Positions 48,323 through 60,600 of a stretch of DNA of 64,000 nt are shown piece after piece; the stretch's first letter is position 1; every line of letters starts with the position of its first letter. Where the stretch lies: contig RWJK01001359.1 in NCBI GenBank assembly GCA_004335835.1, forward strand, positions 18,237-82,236, given 5' to 3'. The notes below the pieces were generated by a model. That model did not search any database. It worked only from the letters and a program-made list of their open reading frames with translations, and was not told where the DNA came from. The position numbers and the translations under genes are program-made. The stretch comes from Scenedesmus sp. ARA3 (lineage: Eukaryota; Chlorophyta; Chlorophyceae; Sphaeropleales; Scenedesmaceae).

Positions 48323-49249
48323 CCGCTGTGCAGGTACATCATGGCAGAGTGAGCAAAGGGGATGCCTGCTGGCAACCAGGAGTGCCATGTAGCATGCATG
48401 GATGCAGCGAGACAGCCATAGCTATGTGACCATTGTCAAGTTTGGTCACTTCATGTGTTCACAGCCCAAGCTTACCAAGCAGCTGAAAGCCTGACAGCAG
48501 GCGTGCATGTTGATGTGGACAGCAGTGCAGCCTTTGCACAGCAGCATTCGCGGCTGCAGCTCTGCAGGGTAGCACGCCCAATGGCACAACCTCAAGCCAA
48601 CAGCAAGTGAGTATTGCTGGCAGTAAGCTTGACGGGCACACCTCCCAACCCGTCAAGCGCGCGTACCAGACAAGCCATGCTGTTGTTAGATGCCACCAGC
48701 AGGTAGACATGCCAGGACTGTAGCCACACAGCACGCTGACATGCTGCCCGGTAAGCTTGCCTGCCTGGTGCTGCTGCTGCTGCTGCTGCTTCAGGTGCAA
48801 CACGGGCATGATCGGCGAGGAGCGTGGCAAGCAGTTCATCAAGTTCATGCACAGCCAGGGCTACGCCACCTCACCCTTCGGCTTCAAGTGGGTGGCGCTG
48901 TGCCTGGGCTGCGCACATGCGTGCAGATCAAGCAGTGGGGTGGCTCGCATGTGTTCAACACACCTGCAGTGCAGGAAGACAGTGTTGTGGGTTTGATTGT
49001 GTACATGCAGCGGGTGGCGTGTCCTGCTGCAGCATCATGCTGGCCAGCGGTGTGAGCTATGCATTTGCATATCGGGAACACTAGTTGAGGCTGCTGCTGC
49101 TGCTGCTCCCACCGCCAACGCTACTGCTGCTGCTGCGCAGGGGGCCGTTCTGGTCGGATGCGGATGTGCAGAGCGGTGCGGCGCGCTGCAGCAACATCAA
49201 CGTCTTCTGCGTAAAGCAGTCAGCCCTGCCACTGGCAAGCAGTGGATGA
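44818..49249 (+). CDS. FkbM-family SAM-dependent methyltransferase with N-terminal signal anchor (first exon missing)
   Basis: Exons from the first one found: 44818-45178, 45364-45413, 45695-45902, 46148-46197, 46508-46591, 46971-47083, 47350-47406, 47892-47971, 48334-48348, 48795-48887 and 49141-49249, all in phase. The protein starts with a hydrophobic span (VLAVAVLALCGFLAY), a likely type II signal anchor, then an Ala/Gln/Ser linker. The catalytic domain has LMVDVGANIGWFTLNAAA (SAM loop), VVAFEAMSSNIALLRRSL, the family's KMDVEGYEQQVLEGA, WYIMAECNTGMIG and NVFCVK near the end. Such enzymes usually O-methylate sugars or lipids; a Golgi location fits the anchor. The ATG exon must end in phase 1 upstream of 44817 and was not identified. 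Exon 48334-48348 is only 15 bases. Confidence 0.88.
48227..48320. repeat. Long CTG run before the 15-base FkbM exon
   Basis: About 30 CTG units end 13 bases before the exon at 48334; acceptor-side placement. Confidence 0.97.
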
Positions 49250-50366
49250 GCCAAGAGTGACTGAAAGGATGGCTCAGTAAGGGCTGCAGCCAGAGTGGCA
49301 AGTCAGTGCGGCCCGCGCATGCTGCGTGCGTTTTCAGAGGGCAGCCTGCCAGGCGCAACTGCAGTGCAGTTGAGTTGCCACATAGAACATCAATCACACA
49401 TGTTCAGACGTCTTTCGTAGTTGCCCTATGCCTGGGTGCGCACTTTGTGTACTACCAGGCAGGATTGCATGCAGTGCATCAGCCAGGCTCGCTGATGCTG
49501 CTCCAAAGCCTACCATACACCAAACTGTATGTGGAGCTAGTATAGTTGTATTTGCATGTTTGATGCCTTGGCAGATGCGCAGCGCTGCAGCCAGACTTTG
49601 TTGAATGCGTACAGCCCTGTTTGAGCTGCACTGCACCTGGCAAGTGCACAGCATTGACGCAGCATGTCAGCATGGCTGCGATGCTTCCTGTTGCTTGTGC
49701 GATACATCGTTCTGTGTCAGATTTAAAATTCGCGCTCCTTTGTTGAGGGAGGTGCCATTGGCCCGGCTGGATGCACCCTGCCCCCACAAGGCCTGCAGAT
49801 CTTGACTGCATCTCAAGCCTGTGCAGCAGCGCAGACGGCGTGTCCCACGTCTCTGTGTGTTGCAACCAGCATCCGGCCAGTGCTCAGCCTTCTTGTCAAT
49901 CGTCTCGTCTATTTCAAAAGGGTTGCTGTGCGTATGCACGGGCCTTGTGTCACTCGATCGCCAGGAATTCAATGAGATGCAGCTGCAGGCAGTCACCGGG
50001 GTAACTTGATTAGGACAACTTCTCTGCGTCCAGCATGCCGAAGGCGACACCGTCAAAAAGTAAAACTTCATCTGTGTGGTGTCACCAGTTTGCTGTATAA
50101 GCCATCATAACGCCTGTGTCATTCGAACCTGCCCGTCCCGCCCGGTGAACCAGGTTGCAGACCTCAGAAGCCATTTGCCGACACCTAGCTACTCAGCCAC
50201 AGTCTATCATCCGAAACTTTGTTTCTGCGGACGATTGCCACTTGTGCTGTGCGGACACCACACTACTTTCGGCCGCATTTGTTCGTAATTGGAGTGTCAC
50301 CGTAAACAAATCGCAGCGAAAGTATCGCATTTCTGTAATTACTGGTTTGAGAACCGGCGATAAAGC
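49250..50366. other. Intergenic, about 1.1 kb, no gene seen
   Basis: Between the FkbM gene and the first amine oxidase. Overlapping minus-strand frames of about 130 codons at 49479-50071 lack domains or splice support. Confidence 0.4.
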
Positions 50367-53300
50367 ATGGCGGGCGGGCATGGCTGGTTCAGCCTGGCAC
50401 TGCTGTGCTGCTGCCTGGTGACAGCAGCAGGGCAAGGTGAGTAGCGCAAAGGTGGCTGCATGCCCCTTCCGACGCCGCCGTGACATTTTAACATGCATAC
50501 CAACCTTGTTGCTGGCCACCCTGCAGCCTGTCCGGAGTGGCCACCCTCTAGCTCAGGCCAAGCAGTCCTGGCAGCACAGCGCGCCAAAGCGCCGCTCAAT
50601 GTCTTCACTGAGTTGACGCTGGAGGAACACAATGCAGGTGCGGCACTAGAACAGGTGACTGCAAGAATCACGTGCCATGCTGCTGCAGCAGTTGCTAAGA
50701 AGGTGGGTCCTCTGGTCACAGCAGGGCCGCCATGTGCAGCAGTAGCGGTCGCAGGCAGTTGGCACAGCATGCAGCTGGAGTACAGGCCTGCTGTGCTGCA
50801 TGGAAATGCTCCTGACCAGCACATGTCATGCTACCTTTTGGCAAGACTGTTGTTTGATGGCTTTTTGCGGCTGTGTTGCACTGGTTGCGCTGCAGTGTTC
50901 AAGTTCCTGCTGGCGCAGAAGGACTTGGGGCTGTCAGACCTGACAGCAGTCAACTTGACTGTCGCTGACGTCAGGATTAGCTACGTGCACGGCATTTGGT
51001 ACGAGGTGAGCTTACCATGCATTGGTTCTCAGGCATTGGTTGAGCAGTGAGTGACAACCCTTGCAGCTGCAAGAGCAGGTGGCAGCAGTCCAGCGGGCAG
51101 GGCAACAGGTACCATGTGAGGATGGCAAAGCAGTCGCGACCCATGCAGGCCTGGCGCTTGCTTGTTGTGGCTGCATCACATGCTGGCGCAGCCAGTGATG
51201 TGAGCACCCACGTAACATTGCCGTGCAGCAGCTACAGGTGAAGATTGAGAGCACCTGTCAGCTGCTGTACGAAAAGATAACAGCAGCGCATGCAGCGCAG
51301 CAGGATTGCTGCTGCACACCTTCCGGCCCGGGCATTCCAACTGCTGCACCCCTCCACACAACTGTCTGCGCCCCGCAGATGCCACCCAAGTCAGAAGTTC
51401 TGGCGCACATTGACAAGAAAGCAGCGATGCCAGCTCGCAAGGCACGTGCGCTGCTGGTGCTGGGCAAGTCCAGCCCACCCACTGTGCGTGAGGTGCTGGT
51501 CACACTTAAAGCTGGCACAGACGGAAAGCCAGTGGCCAGCAACCTGCAGCGCGTGAACATCCACAGCAGCAAGTGGCCCGAGGTGCCCTACAACCAGCGC
51601 CCACACGGCGTGATGGACCAAGTCGGGTGCGTGGAGAAGCTGTCAGGAAAGCAGCAGCAAACTCAGCACAGCGCAAGCGCAGGTCATGAGCACACAGCAA
51701 AACCTGCATCAGATGAACGTTCCTTTTGCAAATGGTGTATAGTAGCTGTGGTTTTTGAGCTGCATCCTGCTGTCTGCCCTGCTGCAGGCAAGTCATCGCG
51801 CTGACTAAGGTGTATGAGCAGCTCAACGCATTCATTGGCGCAGCGTTCCCTGGCTACAGCTACGGCGAGTCCTGCGAGCCCAAGTGCATCGGCGACAACT
51901 ACGGCGCCTACCAGTGGCTGAGCGACGACATCCAGCGCGCCATCTACATCTGGTTCTTCATGCCGGAGGCGGCGGAGGGAGATGGCGGCTACATCCACCC
52001 GCTGCCGCTGCAGGTGCTGGCGGCAGGGCGCAGTGAGTGGACGCGCCGGCAGAGCCAGGCTCACAGCTGAGAGCAGTGCAATTCTTTGTCGCATCGATGG
52101 CGGCAGCAATGTCAAGATAACACAAGTGACTACAGCATCGCTGACCTCACGCACAGTATGTCGTCCTGATGCGGCTATCGATGCGCTTTGTGTCTGATGC
52201 TGCTGCTGCTGCCTTGCCTGCCTCCTGCGCTGCCCTGCTCTCGCCCTATTGTGTGCCGCCAGACGACGACCTCACTTCATGGGAGGTTACGCGCTGGTGG
52301 TTCAACGGCCACTTCTTTGACACCATTAACGACCTCATCCGCGCATGGAACGCCGATAAGGACGGCATGCGCTCCGGCTTCCGCATGCTGCGCCCGGCCG
52401 GCGCGGCCAAACTGTTCAGCAACTTCATGCAGCGGCCGGGGCCGCGGCGCGGCGAGCAGCAGCCTGTGGGGCCCATCTCACTCGAGCCGTACGGCAGGAG
52501 GTGCGTGTGTGGCTGCAGGAAGTAGGCTGTGATTTTGAATAAAGGCGCTGAGCGCACGAGCACCACATTCGCAGGGCCAATGCATGCATGGCGTACGCAC
52601 GCTCTGGGCCAGATTACTGATATCCTCCTGTCAGACAGGCGCAAGCTGATGAAGCACTGCAGAGAATGATAATTCGCACACATTGGGCTCACTGTCCTGC
52701 AAATCTCTGCGTGTTTGCTGGCGCAGGTTCAGCATTGCTCAGGGCAACCGCGTGAAGTGGCTTGGTTGGGAGTTATACGTGGGCTACCTGCCTCACTACG
52801 GCCCGCGCTACATGGATGTGCGCTTCAAGGGCGAGCGCATCGCCTACGAGATCAGCATGCAGGAGGCGCTCGCATGTGAGCCTGGGCTGGGGCTGCAGAG
52901 CTGCAGCGTTGCTGGCTTGGGCCATGCGCATGTGCATGCGGCAGCATGGCAGCTACTGAAAGCCGATTTGACCTCCTTGCCTTGCACCAACGTTTGACAG
53001 TTGGCTGCCAACTTGGTCAGCTTCAACAGGTGCCCGCATGTGAGCCGGCTAGGGCTCGCATGTGGTGATGTGGCAGTGCAGTAACAGGCAGCAGCTCAAG
53101 CACCTGCACGGCCATGTCTGTGGGGTGTGGCATGTCAGGCGTGTCTTCACCTTGCTGTGCTGTGTATGTGTGCTCGTTGGTGCCTGCCTGCAGCGTACGG
53201 AGCTAGCGACTTGTCTCAGGCCAACACGGTGTACTTGGACAGCCACTGGGGCATCGGGGCCAGCGTGAGGGAGCTGGTGCAGGGCATTGACTGCCCCATG

Positions 53301-55426
53301 ACGGCTGCATACATGGACGCTGTCACGTTCTACAAAGGGTCCAGCAAGGCAAATTACCACAAGAATGCCATCTGTGTGTTTGAGCACAACCCAGGTGAGT
53401 GCTGCGCAGGACTGGTGCCAGCCGCAGTTGATGGCTGGTGCATGCAGCTGTGCACGTGCCGCTGCATGGTCCACGCGCGCACCCACTGCACATGGCCAAG
53501 CTACCTGCATGCACAAGCACGCAAGGCAAACCTGCTGACAGCCCCGGGTCCCTTGTACGCTGTGTTACCTCGTTGCTGCGCTGCAGACACACCAGTCTTG
53601 CGCCACTACAGCTACAGCTACCAGTTCTACGGCGCAATTCCCGGAGCCAGCCTGGTGGTGCGCATGGTGTCTGAGATCAACAACTACGACTACATTGCTG
53701 ACCTCATCCTGTCAAACGATGGCATGCTGGAGGTCAAGGTGGTCACGTCAGGGTGAGCAGCGCGCAGGCGCAACAGTAGGCGGCGGCTGGCAGGGCTAGC
53801 ATGCCGGCTGTTATGTAATGTATTCAAGTAGTGCCACCAGGCTGCACAGCAAGCATTCCGTGATGGTCATCAGGCCATTGCGGCTCCTGGAGCCTCACAC
53901 AAGCGATCTTTGTGTTTCTATTTGAACCTGCTAAGCACACACACAAAGGTGCAACTGCCAACATTTGGTGTGATTGGTGGCGTTGTGACTGCAGGTATGT
54001 GCAGGCTGCCGCCTTCCAGAACAGCTACCGCAAGAACTTTGGCTACCCGCTCATGTTCAACATCAGCGGCACGCTGCACACGCACGTGCTGGCCTGGAAG
54101 GTTGACCTGGACATCGCAGGCACCTCCAACAGTGTGAACATCCACCACATGAAGGTGCGGCCGCTGCAAAACAAAATATGGCTGTGCAGACTCAGTTGCT
54201 AACACTGCATTGCTACTTCATCGCATGCAGGCTGCGTCACACGTCTGCATCCGGCAGCAAGTGACATCTTGCATAGCAGTGCAGCAGCATGCGTGACTGC
54301 ATGTGCAGACAGCAGCTCAGTATGCAACTGAAGCTGTGGCTCCAACCGCGATAGCTGTCAGCAGTGTTAAGTCTGGCCTTGTCAATGCTGCAGCAGGCCA
54401 GCTCCAAACCGTGTGCACGCCTACTGAGCACACCAGACACCGCTGCATACGCCATAGCCCGCAGCACTGCCTGACTCACACCACTGACTGCAAGCATGTG
54501 GCTCATTCCGTGTCGCCCTGTCTGTCTGCCTGTGCGCAGGTGGGTGAGGCTGATGACGGCGCGGGCGGCAAGATCTACATCAACAAGTACGAGGCGGAAA
54601 TCGCGGAGACAGAAAATGAAGCCGCTTACCAGACCATGATGCTGGAGCCAAAGCTGCCAGTTGTTATCAATGAGAACAAGCTGAATGGCTTTGGCAGCCC
54701 GCGCGGCTACAAGGTGCAGCTGAACAGGCCGCTGCTAAATCTTGAGCCGCCCGGGTATGCGCGGAGCAAGGCGCTGGGTGAGTGCTGCTGGCTGCTGCTG
54801 CTTGCGTGGCAGTGCATTGCGTTTGTGTGACCGAAAAGAATGCAATTACGCGCCGCTGTATGAAGTAGGTGGTAGCTGCTGAAGCGCTGTGTTGCAGACG
54901 TCCCAGGATTGGCAACACACGGTTATGCTCTCACTCACATGCATGACATGCAGAGTAGGTGCACATTTGAACAACAATCGAACATCCTGCTACTGCACCA
55001 TTCAATCGCGCCGCAGGCTTCATGAAGTACAGCTTTGCCGCCACCAAGCACAAGGACGGCGAGGCGCACAGCAGCAGCATCTACGGCCAGGCGCGGCTGT
55101 CCAACCCCTCCACCTCTCTGACGGACTACGTGGACGGCGAGCCGCTGCGCAACCAGGACGTGGTGGTGTGGGTCAACAGCGGGCTGTACCACATCCCCGT
55201 GGCCGAGGACGCGCCCGTCACCACCACTACTGGCAACATGCTCGGGTTCAGCCTTGTGCCTTTCAACTGGGCCAATGAGAGCCCTGCAACAGACATGGCA
55301 GACATGGTGCAGATAGATACAAAGAACAAGGAGGTGCCTGCAGTGAAGAAGGCAGTTGCAGCGCTGAACTGTGCTCCTGGATTTGCAGACGTGCCATTCC
55401 TGGAGTCGGGCTTTGAGTCAGCCTGA
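50367..55426 (+). CDS. CAO: Secreted copper amine oxidase, copy A
   Basis: Oxidises primary amines to aldehydes, releasing ammonia and hydrogen peroxide, with copper and topaquinone. Exons 50367-50436, 50527-50637, 50896-51005, 51379-51626, 51788-52032, 52263-52500, 52727-52875, 53194-53394, 53587-53752, 53995-54154, 54540-54777 and 55017-55426 give 781 residues. A signal peptide (MAGGHGWFSLALLCCCLVTAAG) is followed by N2/N3-type domains and the catalytic domain. YLDSHWGIG carries the catalytic-base Asp near 406. INNYDY has the topaquinone Tyr near 491. HTH at 541/543 and the His of GLYHIPVAEDAP near 704 are the copper ligands. The active site therefore looks intact. The YLDS-GxG / GIDCP / CVFEH pattern is closer to animal AOC enzymes than to plant ones. 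Followed 2.2 kb downstream by a paralogue with identical exon structure. Confidence 0.94.
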
Positions 55427-57639
55427 GACCCTGTTGTTGTAGCAGCAGCAGCAGCCAGCAGCATGGCTAGACGCATGGCTGCCACCTAGTTGATGTTACT
55501 GCGCTTTGTCAGCTACTGCTTTTGCATTAGCAGCGTTGCTGAAGGGTGGTGCAGGTCAAGCCCCAGCTGCCTTGCAACATCCTTTGCAGCACCTGCTCAC
55601 GTGCTTAGGTCGAGTGCATGCAGCGCAACTGCTGATATTTGTACAGCTGCGGTGGGCGGTGGGACTTCTAATTGCCATCAACATGCGGTGGGATGGGATG
55701 GGATGAGCGTGTGGAGTAGGTTAGTTGCCAGCCTCAGCCGAGCCGATGGGGCATCTGGAGCAATGGGCTTACGCATGCCATGCAAGGAGTGATAGCCAGG
55801 TTACAACCGAGCGAGGCAGATCTGGCCAGCAGTGGCTGTGTAGCGTGTCGAGTTGTGTTGTTTGAGGGCTCTGTTGAGCCTAGCTTGTGTCAGCTGGTGG
55901 TATGACTGCACTTCCAAGGCCGTAACAATGCTGATGCGTGCTAGCGCTGCAGCGCTGCTTCAGCAGCTGATGTCGGCACGGTGAGCATCCAGTGTAGCTG
56001 CATATGTTTCTGTGGAAAGTGCACAACAGAAAGCCAGGCTGCCACATAAGCCTGTGGCAGGTGGCTGCAGAGAGTAGGGATCTTGTGTGCAGATGTACAT
56101 CCCGTTATGTCCGCGGAACGGGTTGCAGTGGGGCGTGAGCATGTGAGCTTCATGCTGCAATGATTGCAGTGTGGCTGTGCCTGCGCAGCCACTTGCTAGG
56201 CTGACTGGGCCACCAGGTTCCACGAGTCAGAATCATCGGTTGGATCAAGTCGAGTGTGCAGGGCAACGGCGGGTGCTTTCTGTGGATGTGCACTCGACGA
56301 TGTATCTGTCTTAGTACGCATGTGTGCACCTGTGTTCCACTGTGCTGCCAGCAGGGAGCATGGCTTGGAGCTTGTGATGCATGTGCATGCCATGCACAAT
56401 GTGATGCTTGCTGGAGCCTGTCAAGGCCGGGCGGACTCCACCTTAAATAGGCCTGGCAGGCCTCATATATGAGCAGGCTGATGCTGGGTTGGGGGGCCTT
56501 ATGGCATGAAGCTGCGTGTCCACACTATTGGGGTTGCATACCCACAGTGGCACCTGCTGCGCAATGCACCTGCAGGCAGCTGTTAACATGGAGTTTTCAG
56601 AGTTTGTTAGCATGGAGCTGTCTTTTGCAAGTGGATGACCATGCAGCCGCAATCACCCCTGGTAACAAAAGCGGCAATCAGCTGTCATTGACGCAGTCAG
56701 CTTGACATCAAGCTGAATGTAAGCAACATCACATGTCCAGTGACTTACTTTTGGCTTGTTGCGTCTTGAGCAGCCTGCTGAGCATCGTGAGTTCACCATG
56801 GCAAGGTAACAGAAGTATGTAATGGCTAAAGGGTTCACAAAATAGTCATTCAATGACTCTGAGTCAGAGCACCCTCTGGAGGTGAAGGTTTGAAGGGTGG
56901 TCAGGCTTCCGGGTACCGGCAATCAATTTGACCCGTGTTGACCAGCCGTGTGGCAGGGCATTGTATGCGTGATTCAGCAAAATCCACGAAGTCCCTGGAT
57001 GTGTGACGTTCAAACGCCGTCAATCATTCAGATCGCTTGCAGGAGCAGCCAACGCATTTAACAACGGCTTAGTCGGTGTTGACCAGCACACCATCATCAT
57101 CATGGCATGATCCTCTGGTGTTTGGACATGCATCTTCACGCCAGGGCCACTCATTTGCCTCACAAACAGCGTTATACATTCTAACACAAATCTGGTACAT
57201 TTCGAGACGGTGGTCGGTGCCACCGTCAGGCCTTTTGTGAACACTGTTCGCATTGTTGATGTGCTGCCCATGCAGTGATGCCTGCATGCACAGCCTGCTG
57301 CCACAAATGCAGTGCTGCTGGAGTTCTATGAGTCATAGTTAAAACTGTCAATCGCTACAGAGGGGTGTTTGGTGGTTGTGCGTGCTTTGCCAGCGATGTT
57401 GTGCTTGAAAACCGCTGCTGCGCTGAGAGAACCCTGGCTTTCGCAAGAAGACCCGGAGAGGCAGGCTGTAGGGCCGTATATGCTTTTTATGCAGAATTAA
57501 TATGTTTCAATTGATCTTTTGACCGCTGCACGTTGCAAACGTACAACAGAGTTTACCGGAATTGCTTGTTGTGGGCTGTTGAGACGCTTTTGCTGCGCCA
57601 GACCTTCATGAAATAGTTTTAGTTTCAGCATAAATACAT
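55427..57639. other. Spacer between tandem amine oxidases, with a less GC-rich island
   Basis: No complete gene. From about 56650 to 57600 the base composition looks less GC-rich. Two minus-strand frames (57069-57287 and 56653-56922) have non-repetitive composition suggestive of coding remnants, but no family is recognised. Promoter of copy B at the right end, with an ATAAATA element about 12 bases before the ATG. Confidence 0.4.
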
Positions 57640-60600
57640 ATGTTGCGTCAAATACCACTGATCGCCCTGTCAGTGGCAGCGGTGTTGCTGGCTCAGGCAG
57701 CAGCGCAAAGTGAGCTCTTCAACAGTCACACAAATAGACATCATTGGATTTACATCAGGCTACAACACTTAGTTTGCCAATGGACAGCTAGCAGCGTACG
57801 AATTGAGCTTTGTGTTTGTCGACGGTTGCAGCGACGACTGATTGACTTTGGCAGTCTCTCGACCCCTGGACAGCATAATAAACATGCTGTCAGGCACAAA
57901 CGTGTAACGACAGCAGCTTACGCCGTTCGGCGGGCCTGGTTGTTCCCTGTCTGCAGGCTGTCCCCAATGGCCTGCTGCTGCCACTGGCCAGGGCATAACA
58001 CCAGTGGAGCGTGCAAGAGCGCCAATCACAGTCTTCTCTGAACTAGTGCTGATCGAGTACAATGCAGGTACGTGCACAGCACCTGGCCTCTCAATGCAAG
58101 CGCAGCAGCAATTGCACATCGCACAGCTTGCAGAGAACTGAGCTGACAACCTGCGCCATGCTGCTGGTGACCCTTCCAGTCTTCAGCAGTCTAAGATACT
58201 ATGTGATGCTGTTGTTCCTGCAGTCTTCAAGTTCTTGTTGGCACAGCCGGAGCTGGGCCTGGTTGACATCACCAAGACGCAGATAACTCTGGACAGCGTG
58301 CGATTGAACTATGTGCACGGCATCTGGTATGAGGTGAGCCTGTTGTATGCAGCAGCGGTTGCAGGAACAGCAGCAGCAAGGTACTCAGTGAGCCCTGGAC
58401 GCGGTTGTAACAGGTCACGTAAAGTGGTAGCCAGTTGCCAAAGCAGCACACAGCACATGCAACGTGAACATATTCACCTGCCTGGCATTGCACATGCACC
58501 CGCATGTCTCTTTTCATAACACTTCTTTGCTGCACGTACAAGCAGCCCACAGCACGACACCTGCTGCATGAACACATGGTGAAGATGTTCACCAATCAGT
58601 CATCCCACACTCTCCTGCAAGTCATTATGTCATTGACCCTCCTGTGCCGCTTCATGATGCTGCACCAGATGCCTCCCAAAGCCGAGGTGCTCGCACACGT
58701 GGACAAGGCAGGGCCCAAGCCCGCCAGGAAAGCACGCGCACTGCTGGTGATGGGCAAGGAGGACCCGCCCAGTGTGCGTGAGGTGCTGGTCACACTTGAA
58801 AACGAGGGTGGCGGCCTCCCAGTGGCCAGCAACCTGGAGGCCGTGAACATCCACAGCAGCAAGTGGCCCGAGGTGCCCTACAACCAGCGCCCACACGGCG
58901 TGATGGACCAAGTCGGGTGCGTGGCAAGCTGTGGCTGATGGCAGGGGCTGCGCTTGAGCAAATTCACAGCGCAGCAGGAGCTGCTGCAGATGCTGCGGCA
59001 TGCAGCACAAACTTCATTCCGTGATGCCCTGCAGCAACGCATATGTTACAGCCACGAGCACTGCTCTTGCTGCCGCCAACTCTTCACGTGCTTAGCAATG
59101 ACCAGCTCACCCAGCAGCTGGACACTTCGGCAATGTGACTCACATCCTGCCCTGCATGCTGCACACTGCCACAAATCTGCTGCATACATATGCAGCCAAG
59201 TGATTGCCATCATGAAGGTGTACGAGCAGCTCAACCTGTTCCTCAAGGCTGCCTTCAACGGCTACAGCTACGGCGAGTCCTGCGAGCCCAAGTGCATTGG
59301 CGACAACTACGGTGCCTACCAGTGGCTGAGTGACGACATCCAGCGCGCCATCTACATCTGGTTCTTCATGCCGGAGGCGGCCGAGGGAGACGGCGGCTAC
59401 ATCCACCCGCTGCCGCTGCAGGTGCTGGCGGCAGGGCGCAGTGAGTGGCGCTGGCTGACCCTGCAGCTGTTGGACCACGGCTCATGCCTGTACGCACATG
59501 ATCTGCAGCAGCAGCAGCAGCGACACAAGGCGGGAGCATTACCCACAAGCTGCTGCCACGTGCGTTTGCCAATCTGGGTTGTCTGCAGCACAATGACGCA
59601 GCGTTGGCAGCATGCAAGGTGTTGACAAATCGGCTAGCTCCCAGGCTCGCCCTTACACTAACAAGCAGTCCTCCTCAAACCTCGCTGAACCTCATTCGAA
59701 ACTCACCGCACTGCAGAGGACGACCTCAGCAGCTGGGAGATCACCAAGTGGTGGTTCAACGGCCACTTCTTCCCCAGCATCAGCGACCTCATCGCAGCCT
59801 GGAACGCAGACAAGGACGGCCTGCGCACCAGCTTCCGCATCCTCAAGCCGGCAGGCGCCGCCAAGCTGTACTCCAACTTTGAGGCGCGCCCGGGGCCCAC
59901 GCGCGGTGCAGACCAGCCTGTGGGCCCTGTGGCGTATGAGCCCTATGGCAGGAGGTGCGGCTGCCTGTTTGTACACTGTTGTTGGTACATGGTGGCGCTG
60001 CTGCCTGCAATGCAGCTTAAATTGTCATTGCCACACAGTAGATCTACACAGGAACATAACACAGTCAAGCTGGCAGCTTGCTCGGCACTGCGCAGCCTGC
60101 AGTCGCTTGCTGACAATAAGTTGCCGTGGCTCTTCTGGCAATGTGTGCCCTCCCTGCAGGTTCAGCGTGGGCCAGAACAACCGCGTCAGCTGGCTGGGCT
60201 GGCAGCTGTATGTGGGCTACCTGCCTCACTACGGCCCCCGCTACATGGATGTGCGCTTCAAGGGCGAGCGCATCGCCTACGAGATCAGCATGCAGGAGGC
60301 GCTCGCATGTAAGCCTGGGCTGGGGCTGCAGAGCTGCAGCGCTGCCAGCTTTGGCCATGTAACACATGCTCTTGGGCATCTGGCAGCGCTGGCAGCATCT
60401 TAAACCCAGTTTGACCTCCTTGTGTTGCATGCAGGATTGACACTTGGTCAGCTTCACCAACTGCAGTCTAAAGGCACTTGTGACGTTATCCTACTGACAG
60501 CCTTGCTGCCGCAACACACACACCTCCCAACGATGCTTGCAGCATATGGCGGCAACGACCTGTCTCAGGCCAACACGGTGTACCTGGACAGCCACTGGGG

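Noticed and set aside
48106..48429. 107-codon poly-Ala frame
   Set aside because: Generated by the intronic CTG run before a 15-base exon of the FkbM-type gene.
49479..50071. Overlapping minus-strand frames of about 130 codons before the first amine oxidase
   Set aside because: No domain, no splice structure, mutually overlapping.
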